NCBI RefSeq assembly: GCF_001189235.2
Contig: NZ_LFIP02000001.1
Coordinates: 434,001 to 498,000 of the forward strand
Direction: 5' to 3'
From: Bradyrhizobium embrapense
GTDB taxonomy: Bacteria > Pseudomonadota > Alphaproteobacteria > Rhizobiales > Xanthobacteraceae
Length of the DNA: 64,000 nucleotides
Below the pieces are notes generated by a model. That model did no database searches, was not told the DNA's origin, and saw only the letters and a program-made list of their open reading frames with translations. This document shows positions 1 to 7,734 of the stretch, one piece after another; the first letter of the stretch is position 1, and every line of letters begins with the position of its first letter. The translations under genes were made by a program, and so were the position numbers.

Positions 1-66
1 CGGCATTGCAAATGAAATCCGCCTGATCATAGTGGGCAGCAACCTGTTGCTGATACGGAGACCGCC

Positions 67-747
67 ATGAAGGGAAAAGCCATCGTCATCACCGGCGCGC
101 TCGGCGCGCTTGGCAAAGTGGTCGCCGAAGAAGCCCTGGCGCGCGGCGCGCGCGTTGCCGGCATCGATCATGCGGCCTCGCAGCTTGCCGCGACGGCCGA
201 TCGTATCGAGCTCGGCAATGTCGATCTCACCGACACCGCGCAGGCGACGGCTGCGATCGACAAGGCGGCGTCGCATTTCGGCCGACTCGACGGGCTGATC
301 AACATCGCCGGCGGCTTTACCTTCGAAGCGGTGAGCGATGGCGATCCCGCGACCTGGCAGCGCATGTATGCGATGAACGTGATGACCGCCTTCAACACAT
401 CGCACGCGGCCATTCCGCACCTGATCAAATCGGGCGCCGGACGGATCATCAATATCGGTGCACTCGGCGCCTTGCAGGCCGCGGCCGGCATGGGTCCGTA
501 TGCGGCCTCGAAAGCCGGCGTACATCGCCTCACCGAGTCGCTCGCGGCGGAACTCAAGGGCAAGGTCACGGTCAACGCCGTCCTGCCATCGATCATCGAC
601 ACCGCAGCCAATCGGGCGGCGATGCCGAAGGCCGACATCTCCAAATGGGTGACGCCGAAGGAACTCGCCGAGGTGATCCTGTTCCTCGCCGGCGATGCCG
701 CCAGCGCCGTCACCGGCGCGCTGCTGCCGGTCAACGGGCGGGTTTGA
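67..747 (+). CDS. SDR family oxidoreductase
   Basis: A 226-residue short-chain dehydrogenase/reductase, expected to be a cytosolic NAD(P)-dependent oxidoreductase; the substrate cannot be told from sequence. The Rossmann glycine motif TGALGALG lies at residues 9-16, an INIAGG segment (the usual NNAG) near 79-84, and the catalytic YAASK with Tyr145 and Lys149. The Ser normally 13 residues before the Tyr is Ala132 (context NIGALGAL), so the classical Ser-Tyr-Lys set is incomplete. The ATG is preceded by a CGGAG ribosome site. It converges with the acetyltransferase downstream. Length is typical for the family. Family call is firm, function open. Confidence 0.9.
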   Translation: MKGKAIVITGALGALGKVVAEEALARGARVAGIDHAASQLAATADRIELGNVDLTDTAQATAAIDKAASHFGRLDGLINIAGGFTFEAVSDGDPATWQRMYAMNVMTAFNTSHAAIPHLIKSGAGRIINIGALGALQAAAGMGPYAASKAGVHRLTESLAAELKGKVTVNAVLPSIIDTAANRAAMPKADISKWVTPKELAEVILFLAGDAASAVTGALLPVNGRV

Positions 748-771
748 GCCTGTCGCTGCCGAACGGACCCG

Positions 772-1971
772 CTACCAGAGATCGCGATAGTTCGCGAACT
801 TTCGGAGGGTCTCGTCGTAGCGGGCCGGTACGATCCAGGGCAACAGCAGCCTGAAAATCGCATTCAGAAGCGGAGAGCGAAAACGCGCATAGAGGTCGAG
901 CGGATCGAGCTCATGCCGCATCCGGAATTTCGGCTCGTAGCTGAGACCTGTGCTGCGAAACCACCTGTAACCGTTGGCGATCGCCCAGTTCATCATGTCG
1001 CGAATGGTGTAGTAGTAAAGATGGAGGTCAAGGGCGACAGCATAGTCCAGCCCGACATACTCCCAGAACAGGCTGTCGCCTTCGACCATGCAGAGGCTGA
1101 AGGCAATCACCTTCCCGCCCCGCCGCCAGATGAAGAAGCGGGCCGTGTCCTTCATGTCACTGCCGACCCGGCGCAAATACTCGGCTGTCAGCTTCTCGAA
1201 ACGGAATTTCGAACGGTCGAAGACCTGCAGATAGAGCGGATGGATGTCGTCGACGGCATCCCCGGCATCATCGGTGACGGTGAGGACAAGGGGTACGCCG
1301 TCGGTCGCCTTGAATTTCTTGCGAAGCTGCCACCGCGCCGATCGCGGCAGCGCATGTTGCATGTAGGCGTCGAAATCCTCGTGCTCGATATTGAGCACCG
1401 TCATCGGCATGCTCGGCGCGCGGGCAAAGCCGTGCCGGACGAAGCAATCCAGCACCGGCCGATAGCGCGCAGGGAATTCCTTCAGGACGATGAGCTGCGC
1501 CCGGCACGATCTAGCGAGATTGACGATCTCGCGGCAGAGAATCTCCGCCATCTCGCCTGGTGGGACCGTGTCTGATGCGCCGAGATGTCCTTCCCCGGCG
1601 AAGCATCCAACCATCAAGGTGCGCATCTTGAGAAATCGGGGAACGAAGCGCCGGATGCGCGCCAGCCAAACCTGCCATTCCGCGCCAAGTCCTTCGAGAA
1701 TGTCCTGGTCGAGAAGAAAGAACGGCTGGACGGCCTGGATGCAGCCGGCCCGGTCGACGATCGCGACGTAGCGGTACTCAACGCCGTCGCGGAGCGTATC
1801 CTCCAGGATTTCGTAGTAGCGACGATCCTTGCGCAGGGCAGCGAAGGTGTCAGCCCAGGCGCGGCAACCGGCGAGTTCGCCGCGCGTCATGATCTTCACG
1901 CCGAACCGCGCGGCAGCAGCCGCGGCGTCGGCGACACTTGGTGTACCAGACAGGCTGACGGTGTCCGACAT
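772..1971 (-). CDS. GNAT/BioF2-like acetyltransferase domain protein
   Basis: About 399 residues. The central and C-terminal part resembles the FemAB/BioF2-like GNAT domain (GNAT_6): a run with LPRSARWQLRKKFK near the middle, then FFIWRRGGKVIAFSLCM and a late WFRSTGLSYEPKFR stretch. Proteins of this kind transfer acyl or aminoacyl groups onto amines and are often linked to envelope polysaccharide or lipid synthesis; nothing here fixes the substrate. The ATG at 1971 is chosen over a GTG one codon upstream. No signal peptide or membrane segment is evident. It stands alone, convergent with the SDR gene. Confidence 0.75.
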   Translation of the reverse strand: MSDTVSLSGTPSVADAAAAAARFGVKIMTRGELAGCRAWADTFAALRKDRRYYEILEDTLRDGVEYRYVAIVDRAGCIQAVQPFFLLDQDILEGLGAEWQVWLARIRRFVPRFLKMRTLMVGCFAGEGHLGASDTVPPGEMAEILCREIVNLARSCRAQLIVLKEFPARYRPVLDCFVRHGFARAPSMPMTVLNIEHEDFDAYMQHALPRSARWQLRKKFKATDGVPLVLTVTDDAGDAVDDIHPLYLQVFDRSKFRFEKLTAEYLRRVGSDMKDTARFFIWRRGGKVIAFSLCMVEGDSLFWEYVGLDYAVALDLHLYYYTIRDMMNWAIANGYRWFRSTGLSYEPKFRMRHELDPLDLYARFRSPLLNAIFRLLLPWIVPARYDETLRKFANYRDLW

Positions 1972-2193
1972 CACGCTTGGCCCCAGTGATGCTTAACCTT
2001 CCAAGTCCGGGTTGGAACTTAATCGATCTGGGCTGGGGCCCCTGTGCCATCCGCGCAACAAGCAGTAACATTTCAATCGGTGTCACCAGGCGGACAAGGC
2101 TAGCAAGAAAGCCGTAGGTCAATCGCGCGCGACCCGGACGCCGCGGGGCGGCCGATGTCCCCGACCGCGACCTTGCAGGCCTGGCTCGGCGTC

Positions 2194-2538
2194 TTAGTCG
2201 GCAACCAACAGCCGCAGCTTCGACCTGAAGCGGATGCTCTGCTTACCGGCGAGCGCCATGCCGTCGCCCTCGGCGGTCTGGTCGGTATAGGTGCCGGTGA
2301 AGCCGATGGTCACCACCTTGCGTTCCCACACCGGGCGCTCGCCATAGGTCGGCGAGTGCTCCTCGTTGGTGACCTCGCCCTTCCACTTGCCGTCGGCCGC
2401 GGTGTAGCTGCCATGGGCAAAGAAGAACGAGTCGCCGCCGCGCATCTGGCCGTCGCGCAGCACCATGACACCCTGGTTGCCGCCAGAGACGCCATCGAGA
2501 AATTCGACGGTGATGTGATAAAGGCCGTTCCGGATCAT
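2194..2538 (-). CDS. GrlR-like small regulatory protein
   Basis: About 114 residues starting MIRNGLYHITVEFLDG, with a repeated beta-strand pattern and a YGERPVWERKVVTIGFTG segment. This layout resembles the GrlR family (the fold of the type III secretion negative regulator GrlR), also seen as stand-alone small proteins in rhizobia. The open frame extends upstream to 2601, but the conserved-looking protein begins at the ATG at 2538. No GrlA partner or type III secretion gene lies nearby, so a secretion role is not supported. It is divergent from the DUF2161-like gene across about 136 bp. Confidence 0.6.
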   Translation of the reverse strand: MIRNGLYHITVEFLDGVSGGNQGVMVLRDGQMRGGDSFFFAHGSYTAADGKWKGEVTNEEHSPTYGERPVWERKVVTIGFTGTYTDQTAEGDGMALAGKQSIRFRSKLRLLVAD

Positions 2539-2674
2539 GAAATGGTCGCGCCCTGTCCGGTCCAATAATAGCCGCCTGGCCGCGCTTTGGGCAAATTCCA
2601 TCCGGCTTAGGGAGTACCATTCCGCGCTATGCTGGGCACCTGAGTCGCGGCAGGATGCCGCAGGAGCCTGCCTG

Positions 2675-3355
2675 TTGGAAACCGCGCTTTATCTGCCCGT
2701 CAAACACTTCCTGGAAAAGCTCGGCTTCACGGTGAAGGGCGAGATCGGAGGGTGCGACCTCGTGGCGCTGAGCGACGGCGATCCGCCTGTCGTGGTGATC
2801 GGTGAGCTGAAGCTCGCCTTCAATCTCGAATTGATATTGCAGGCGGTCGATCGCGCCGCGGCGGCCGATGAGGTGTGGATCGCGGCCAAGGTGTCGGCCC
2901 GCGGCAAGGGCCGCGAGAGCGACGCGCGGTATCGCAACCTGTGCCGGCGGCTCGGCTTCGGGATGCTCGGCGTCACCGATCGCGGCGACGTCGAGGTGCT
3001 GGTGCCGCCACCAACCGCGGCACCGCGCCGCAATCCGAAGAAGCGCTCGCGCCTGATCGCCGAGCATCGCAAGCGCAAGGGCGATCCCGCCATGGGCGGA
3101 TCGACGCGGGCGCCGATCATGACCGCCTACCGGCAGCAGGCGTTGGCCTGCGCCTGTGCACTGTCGGATGGCCCCCGGCGGGTGCGCGACCTCCGCGTCG
3201 AGATTCCTGACGCCGGCAAGATCCTGCTGCATAATGTCTACGGCTGGTTCGATCGTGCCGAGCGCGGCATCTATGTACTCAATGATGCCGGCCGCGCCGC
3301 GCTGAAGCGCTGGCCGCAGCCGATGAGCGCGTCAGGGGCGGAAGCCGCTCCATAA
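2675..3355 (+). CDS. DUF2161-like protein, putative PD-(D/E)XK nuclease fold
   Basis: About 226 residues. The N-terminal half has a restriction-endonuclease-like arrangement: KGEIGGCDLVAL followed by VVVIGELKLAF, that is a D...ExK pattern, matching my memory of the DUF2161 family of putative PD-(D/E)XK phosphodiesterases. A basic region (RRNPKKRSR) follows, then a C-terminal winged-helix-like part ending RAALKRWP. The start is taken as TTG at 2675, about a dozen bases after a GGAG; CTG at 2672 is possible and the frame is open back to 2537. Any nuclease activity is inference. No restriction-modification partner is adjacent. Confidence 0.65.
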   Translation: METALYLPVKHFLEKLGFTVKGEIGGCDLVALSDGDPPVVVIGELKLAFNLELILQAVDRAAAADEVWIAAKVSARGKGRESDARYRNLCRRLGFGMLGVTDRGDVEVLVPPPTAAPRRNPKKRSRLIAEHRKRKGDPAMGGSTRAPIMTAYRQQALACACALSDGPRRVRDLRVEIPDAGKILLHNVYGWFDRAERGIYVLNDAGRAALKRWPQPMSASGAEAAP

Positions 3356-3371
3356 CAACAGGGGGGAGATC

Positions 3372-3671
3372 ATGATCGTCGTCACCGGCAGCGTCACCGC
3401 CCGCTCCGACTCGTTCGACGAGGTGCGGCGATTGAGCCTCGCGCATGTCCATCGCTCGCGCACCGAGCCCGGCTGCATTTCGCACGCGGTTCATGTCGAC
3501 TGCGAGAATCCGCTCAAGCTGGTATTTTTCGAGCAATGGGCCGACCGCGCCGCGCTGGCGGCGCATTTCGCGGTCCCCGCGTCACGCGATTTCGTCCGCT
3601 CCCTGCAATCTCTTGCGGCCGCGGCGACCGCCATCGAACTTTACGACGCTCACAAGATTGAGAGACTCTAG
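3372..3671 (+). CDS. Antibiotic biosynthesis monooxygenase (ABM) family protein
   Basis: A 99-residue protein with the ABM/quinol-monooxygenase layout: MIVVTGSVTARS, then the SRTEPGCISHAVHVDCENP stretch and FFEQWADRAALAAHF. The family adopts a dimeric ferredoxin-like fold and includes quinol and haem-degrading monooxygenases. Length is typical. It begins 16 bp after the DUF2161-like gene behind a GGGGGGAG ribosome site, so the two are probably co-transcribed. The substrate is unknown. Confidence 0.8.
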   Translation: MIVVTGSVTARSDSFDEVRRLSLAHVHRSRTEPGCISHAVHVDCENPLKLVFFEQWADRAALAAHFAVPASRDFVRSLQSLAAAATAIELYDAHKIERL

Positions 3672-3703
3672 CTGCATGGCTGGATTGCCATCTCATATTC
3701 ATA

Positions 3704-3714
3704 TTGCAATGCAA
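3704..3714. promoter_or_regulatory. Palindrome TTGCA-A-TGCAA upstream of the 3761 gene
   Basis: A perfect 5+1+5 dyad 47 bp upstream of the ATG at 3761. TGC/GCA-type dyads of this sort are bound by PhaR/AniA-type regulators of carbon storage in rhizobia; assigning that protein here is inference from motif resemblance only. Confidence 0.35.
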
Positions 3715-3760
3715 CATTGGGGACCTTACGTATCTCCCGCGATTCAAAGATGAGGCGGCG

Positions 3761-4069
3761 ATGAGCGGAGACTGGAATACCAAGTACGGCACAAGGCGCG
3801 TGCGGCATGATCCGCCGACGCTGGAGGAGGCAATCTTCGCCGCCATCGGCATCACCGATGACGTGGAGGCCCAGGCCGAGATCGCGTCGTCGCTGATGGG
3901 GCTACCCTATGAAGAGGTGCTGGCCGAGGTGAAGAAGACCGCGCGCGTCAGCGCCCGCACCGGCACGGCGACCCGTGTGATCGCCGGCGAGCAGGGCGCG
4001 CAGCGCTCGGTCGTGGTCGAGCGCCGCGTGGTCCGCCGTCTCGCGCCCGCCAAGCGCACCGGCACCTGA
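3761..4069 (+). CDS. Conserved hypothetical protein, about 102 aa
   Basis: I do not recognise a named family. The protein begins MSGDWNTKYGTRRVRHDPP, continues with an acidic, probably helical segment (LEEAIFAAIGITDDVEAQAEIASSLMG in outline, residues about 20-47), then a basic Val/Arg-rich tail with SVVVERRVVRRLAP. No signal peptide or membrane segment. The ATG at 3761 is preferred to an upstream in-frame ATG at 3704, which lies inside the palindrome. A strong terminator follows at 4098. A DNA- or RNA-binding role would fit the charge but is not shown. Confidence 0.7.
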   Translation: MSGDWNTKYGTRRVRHDPPTLEEAIFAAIGITDDVEAQAEIASSLMGLPYEEVLAEVKKTARVSARTGTATRVIAGEQGAQRSVVVERRVVRRLAPAKRTGT

Positions 4070-4097
4070 AATACAACATCCGATTGCTCAAAGAAGA

Positions 4098-4128
4098 AGG
4101 GCAATCCGCTGAGCGGATTGCCCTTTTT
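4098..4128 (+). terminator. Rho-independent terminator
   Basis: A perfect 12-bp stem (AGGGCAATCCGC and its complement) with a 3-nt loop TGA, followed by five T. It ends the 3761 transcript. A-rich sequence before the stem means it may also act on the minus strand for the acetyltransferase gene ending at 4152. Confidence 0.9.
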
Positions 4129-4151
4129 ACGTTAGATCTAAGACCGATGGC

Positions 4152-4775
4152 TCAGGCAGCCCGGCCCCAGCCGGACATCTGCATCACCATTCGCCAATAG
4201 GCGCGGTTCATGTCGACAATCGCGCGCGCGGCCTCGACCGGCGTTACCGGGGCAATCGCCGGCGCGGGCTCCGGCTGGTGCTGCTCCGTTAGGTCGATGC
4301 TGCCGGTGGACTCACCGTGACGGAAGCTCAGCTGCGCCCCGAACTTGGTGGCGAGCGCGCGCATCGCGTCGTTCTGCGCACCGGTGGTGATGCGCAGGCT
4401 GCCGTAGCCCTTGGCATGCGCCTCGGCGATCAGCTTGCGGAACAGCGTGCTGCCGACTCCCTTGCGCCGCACCGACCGCTCCACGCTGAAGGCGATCTCG
4501 GGCTGCGCGTCCGGTGACTGCTCCGGCGGATGCAGTTCGGCCGCGCCGCGGACTACGCCATCCTCGAAATAGGCGATGATGACGGTGCCGTCGTTGGCGC
4601 AACGCTCGGCGTAGCGACGGATGAAACTGTCGTCGATGAAGCCATGAAAACGATCATGGCGGCTGGTACGATCCAGTCGCAGCAAATGATCGCGCAGCAG
4701 AGGAAGCTCCTCCTGCTGGCTCAACGTCCGCACGGTGCCCTTCGCGGACGTCGGACGGATGGAATCATAGTTCAT
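4152..4775 (-). CDS. GNAT family N-acetyltransferase
   Basis: 207 residues with a GNAT core: DGVVRGAAELHPPE (strand b3), EIAFSVERSVRRKGVGSTLF (b4 and the acetyl-CoA pyrophosphate loop RRKGVG), then SLRITTGAQNDAMRALATKFGA. An N-terminal arm contains LPLLRDHLLRLDRTSRHDRFHGF, a pattern I associate with GNATs that modify small molecules or proteins under stress. The C-terminal roughly 50 residues are an extra helical tail. The start has GAGGAG seven bases upstream. A palindrome lies about 55 bp before the start. Substrate unknown. Confidence 0.85.
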   Translation of the reverse strand: MNYDSIRPTSAKGTVRTLSQQEELPLLRDHLLRLDRTSRHDRFHGFIDDSFIRRYAERCANDGTVIIAYFEDGVVRGAAELHPPEQSPDAQPEIAFSVERSVRRKGVGSTLFRKLIAEAHAKGYGSLRITTGAQNDAMRALATKFGAQLSFRHGESTGSIDLTEQHQPEPAPAIAPVTPVEAARAIVDMNRAYWRMVMQMSGWGRAA

Positions 4776-4829
4776 TTCATAACTCCTCTTGGTAGCCCTC
4801 GAGGAGGCGTCGAGTCCCTAGCAGCTCCT

Positions 4830-4850
4830 ATATTGTGCGTCGCACCATAT
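4830..4850. promoter_or_regulatory. Palindromic operator-like site upstream of the GNAT gene
   Basis: ATAT-t-GTGCG-t-CGCAC-c-ATAT: nine of ten symmetric pairs match around a single central base. It lies 55-75 bp upstream of the acetyltransferase start at 4775 in an A/T-richer stretch, where a promoter is expected. The binding protein is unknown. Confidence 0.45.
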
Positions 4851-4883
4851 ATTCAAGTACCAAGATTCATTTAAGTAAACAAT

Positions 4884-4905
4884 GATGTGATCTCCAAATC
4901 ACATC
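4884..4905 (-). terminator. Weak hairpin downstream of the PaaI-type gene
   Basis: GATGTGAT and ATCACATC form an 8-bp stem with a 6-nt loop just past the minus-strand stop at 4915. Read on the minus strand it is followed by ATTGTTT, not a clean U-run, so this is a weak or Rho-assisted terminator at best. Confidence 0.4.
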
Positions 4906-4914
4906 CTTGCCTCA

Positions 4915-5313
4915 TCATAATACCAGTTGCGTTTGGGTGACGACGGCGACCAGCCTGCCGTCTTCGGTCTCCAGCCTGGTCTGCCAGACTTGGGTCCGCC
5001 GGCCCCGGTGAACTGGGGTTGCCGTCGCGATCACGATGGTCCCCTCCTTGGCCCCGCCGATGAAGTTGGTCTTGCTCTCCAATGTCGTAGTGCCCTTGGC
5101 ATCCTCGGGCAGGTTGACCACGGTGGCGGCGGCGCCGACCGAATCCGCAAATGCCATCACCGCACCGCCATGGACGGTGTGATGGAGGGTGCAGAGGTCC
5201 GGCCGTACCACCATCTTGGCGATCACCCGATCCTTGCTGGCCTCGGTGAAGATGACGCCCTTCAGTTCTGCAAACGGCATCTTCATCGACTGGATCTTCT
5301 CGAGCGGTGTCAT
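4915..5313 (-). CDS. PaaI family hotdog thioesterase
   Basis: 132 residues, the usual length for a PaaI/YbgC-type hotdog thioesterase, which hydrolyses acyl- or aryl-CoA. The signature TLHHTVHGGAVMAFAD is present with His48-Gly49-Gly50, followed by GAAATVVNLPE and a conserved-looking SKTNFIGGAKEG strand. The start is supported by GGAGGAACCTG before the ATG. It is a single gene flanked by a palindromic repeat. No phenylacetate genes lie nearby, so the substrate is not implied. Confidence 0.88.
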   Translation of the reverse strand: MTPLEKIQSMKMPFAELKGVIFTEASKDRVIAKMVVRPDLCTLHHTVHGGAVMAFADSVGAAATVVNLPEDAKGTTTLESKTNFIGGAKEGTIVIATATPVHRGRRTQVWQTRLETEDGRLVAVVTQTQLVL

Positions 5314-5335
5314 CAGGTTCCTCCGGTTTTTCTGG

Positions 5336-5426
5336 CGTCATACGCGGGCTTGACCCGCGCATCATCGTTCTTCGTGGGAAGCTTGCTCTGCATGATGGAT
5401 TGCGGGGTCAAGCCCGGCAATGACGT
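5336..5426. repeat. Dispersed palindromic repeat, GTCAAGCCCG type
   Basis: Two inverted arms, CGGGCTTGACCCGCG and GGGGTCAAGCCCGG, with flanking GTCAT and ATGAC ends, form a long stem-loop. This matches the REP/RPE-type extragenic repeats common in Bradyrhizobium and relatives. It lies between divergently oriented genes. Confidence 0.85.
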
Positions 5427-5506
5427 GCGAGGTAATGGGGCGAATGACGTCATGGCCGTCGTGACATTGCCGTGACAATCCTTGGCGAGTCTGCCTACCG
5501 TCCGCG

Positions 5507-6295
5507 ATGCGTGACTTCCCTCCCCGCCGGATCGTCTGCCTGACCGAAGAGACGGTCGAGACGCTTTATCTGCTCGGTGAGCAGGACCGCATCGCTGGCG
5601 TCTCCGGCTACGCGGTGCGGCCGCCGCAGGTCCGTCGCGAAAAGCCGCGGGTCTCGGCCTTCATCTCCGCCGACATCCCGAAGATCCTGGCGCTCGACCC
5701 CGACCTGGTACTCGCCTTCTCCGATCTCCAGGCCGACATCGTCGCCGACCTCGTGCGGGCCGGTGTCGCGGTCCATGTCTTCAATCAGCGCGACGTAGCC
5801 GGCATCCTTGCGATGATCCGCACGTTGGGCGCGATGGTCGCCGCCGCCGATCGCGCCGGGCAGTTGGCACAAAGCCTCAAGCAACGGCTCGCCGCAATCG
5901 CAGCAACGCCGCGTCCGGCTCCGCGGCCAAAAGTCTATTTCGAAGAGTGGGATGATCCGCTGATCAGCGGCATCGGCTGGGTGTCCGAACTGATCGAGAT
6001 CGCCGGCGGCGAAGACGTGTTGCCACATCTGCGTGCCCAGAAGGCGGCCAAGGACCGCATCGTCACGCCTGATGCCGTACGTGCGGCGATGCCCGACGTG
6101 ATCCTGGCATCCTGGTGCGGCAAGAAGGTGGTGCCCGACCGCATCCGTCAGCGCCCTGGCTGGAGTGACATTCCGGCCGTACGCAACGACCGGATCGTCG
6201 AAATCAAATCGCCGCTCATCCTGCAACCGGGCCCCGCCGCGCTAACCGATGGGCTCGATGCGATCGTCAAGGCGTTGTGGCCGAAGGGCGCATGA
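5507..6295 (+). CDS. Cobalamin-binding (BtuF-like) substrate-binding protein
   Basis: 262 residues resembling the BtuF/FepB class III periplasmic-binding fold: RRIVCLTEETVETLYLLG at the N-terminus, VSGYAVRPP, KILALDPDLVLAFSDLQ, and FEEWDDPLISGIGWVSEL near residue 145. The family binds corrinoids, haem or iron chelates for ABC import. This protein has no evident signal peptide, and no BtuC/BtuD permease or ATPase genes or B12 riboswitch are nearby, so it may be cytosolic or serve a transporter encoded elsewhere. The ATG has a poor ribosome site. Confidence 0.8.
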   Translation: MRDFPPRRIVCLTEETVETLYLLGEQDRIAGVSGYAVRPPQVRREKPRVSAFISADIPKILALDPDLVLAFSDLQADIVADLVRAGVAVHVFNQRDVAGILAMIRTLGAMVAAADRAGQLAQSLKQRLAAIAATPRPAPRPKVYFEEWDDPLISGIGWVSELIEIAGGEDVLPHLRAQKAAKDRIVTPDAVRAAMPDVILASWCGKKVVPDRIRQRPGWSDIPAVRNDRIVEIKSPLILQPGPAALTDGLDAIVKALWPKGA

Positions 6296-6304
6296 TCTGA
6301 CCGC

Positions 6305-6388
6305 CGTCATTGCGAGGAGCGAAGCGACGAAGCAATCCATGTCTCCGTATGTGGTGAAATGGATTGCTTCACTTCGCTCGCAATGACG
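6305..6388. repeat. Dispersed palindromic repeat, GTCATTGCGAG type
   Basis: Left arm CGTCATTGCGAG...AAGCAATCCAT and right arm ATGGATTGCTTC...CTCGCAATGACG are near-perfect inverse complements around a short centre. This is a second family of rhizobial extragenic palindromes, placed between convergent genes. Confidence 0.9.
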
Positions 6389-6402
6389 AGCGGACAACGA
6401 AG

Positions 6403-7680
6403 CTACGCCTTCTCCACCCCGCACCATTCCGCGACGAACAGCGCCATGGCCTTGGTCGCCTTCCGCAGCGAGTCCAGCTCGACATACTCGTTGAAGCCGT
6501 GCATCGCCGCGCCGCTGGCGCCGAAGCAGAGGCTCGGGATGTCGTAGTTCAGGCCGTAGAAGCGCGTGTCGGTCAACGCCGTGAAGGCGCGATCTTCCAC
6601 CGCGCCGCCATAGACCGCGTGATGCGCCCCGGCGAAGGCGGCTTCCGGCGCCTCAGAATTCACCAACTCATAGCCTTCCGAGAGGAAGCCCGACCATTCG
6701 ACCTGCGGCGGGTTGTTGGAGAGGAAGCGATGGTCGCGCGCCGCGGCCGACACGCAGGCCAAAATCTCCTTCTGACACTCGGCGATAGACCAGCCCGGCA
6801 GCACCGCGATGCGGCAGTCGACATCGCACCAGGCCGGCACGCTGGAGGCCCAGTCGCCGCCCTTGATGATGCCGGGATTGAAGTTGATCGGATGATTGAC
6901 GTCCTTGAAATGGCGGTCGGCCTTGGCGCGCTCGTTCCAGGTGATCTCGAGCTTCTCCAGCGCGTGCACCAGGTGATACGCCGCCATGATCGCGTTCGAG
7001 CCCGCACCGGCCTCGAACACATGCACCGGGAAGCCGCGCACCTTGAGGCGGAACCAGATCACGCCGACCTGCGAGCGGATCATCTTGCCGCCCGTCGGCT
7101 CCGGGATGAAGCAGGCATCGGCGCGATAGCCGCGCTGCAAGGTCGAGAGCGCGCCGACCCCGGTGCTCTCCTCCTCGATCACGGACTGGAAGTGAATCCG
7201 CGCCGTCGGCTTCAGGCCGGCCTTCTTGATCGCATCCAGCGCATAGAGCGCGGCGATGGTGCCGGACTTCATGTCGCAGGCACCGCGGCCGTACATCCTG
7301 CCTTCCTTGATCACAGGCGAGAACGGCGGCGTCTCCCACATCTCGAGCGGCCCGGTCGGCACCACGTCGCAGTGGCCCTGCAGGATCAGCGATTTGCCGG
7401 CATTGGTCGCCGGGCGGTAGGTGCCGACCACCGTGCGCGCCTTCGAGAAATCATGCTCGATCGGGCCGAAGCCGCGCAGGTCCTTCAGCTCGTCGAGATT
7501 GATGTGCCAGTCGTCGACCTCATAGCCGCGCTCGCGCAGGAGATCGCCGATCATGTCCTGGCACGGCCCCTCGGCGCCGCGGGTCGAGGGGATCGCGACG
7601 AAGGCCTGCGTGGTCGCAAGCTGCGCATCGAATCCCTGGTCAACGGCATCAAGGATTCGTTGTTGAGTCTCGGCAGTCAT
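6403..7680 (-). CDS. M20 family deacylase (ArgE/DapE type)
   Basis: 425 residues, a full-length ArgE/DapE-type zinc amidohydrolase. LQGHCDVVPTGP supplies the first metal His and Asp, GRGACDMKSGTIAAL the bridging Asp, and SVIEEESTGVGAL the catalytic and metal Glu residues; a late SLCFGASGAAMHGFNE holds the last His ligand. A dimerisation domain lies between about 215 and 330. The enzyme probably removes an N-acyl group from an amino acid; acetylornithine is only one possibility. GGAG lies upstream of the ATG. It is transcribed alone. Confidence 0.9.
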   Translation of the reverse strand: MTAETQQRILDAVDQGFDAQLATTQAFVAIPSTRGAEGPCQDMIGDLLRERGYEVDDWHINLDELKDLRGFGPIEHDFSKARTVVGTYRPATNAGKSLILQGHCDVVPTGPLEMWETPPFSPVIKEGRMYGRGACDMKSGTIAALYALDAIKKAGLKPTARIHFQSVIEEESTGVGALSTLQRGYRADACFIPEPTGGKMIRSQVGVIWFRLKVRGFPVHVFEAGAGSNAIMAAYHLVHALEKLEITWNERAKADRHFKDVNHPINFNPGIIKGGDWASSVPAWCDVDCRIAVLPGWSIAECQKEILACVSAAARDHRFLSNNPPQVEWSGFLSEGYELVNSEAPEAAFAGAHHAVYGGAVEDRAFTALTDTRFYGLNYDIPSLCFGASGAAMHGFNEYVELDSLRKATKAMALFVAEWCGVEKA

Positions 7681-7734
7681 GCGGCAGCTCCATGGGGGAC
7701 ATCAGAAAAGGCGGGAGCCGCACCGTAACCCGAT

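Noticed and set aside
6364..7728. A 454-codon plus-strand frame opposite the ArgE/DapE-type gene
   Set aside because: It begins in an extragenic repeat and runs opposite a clear M20 family gene. No protein-like features.
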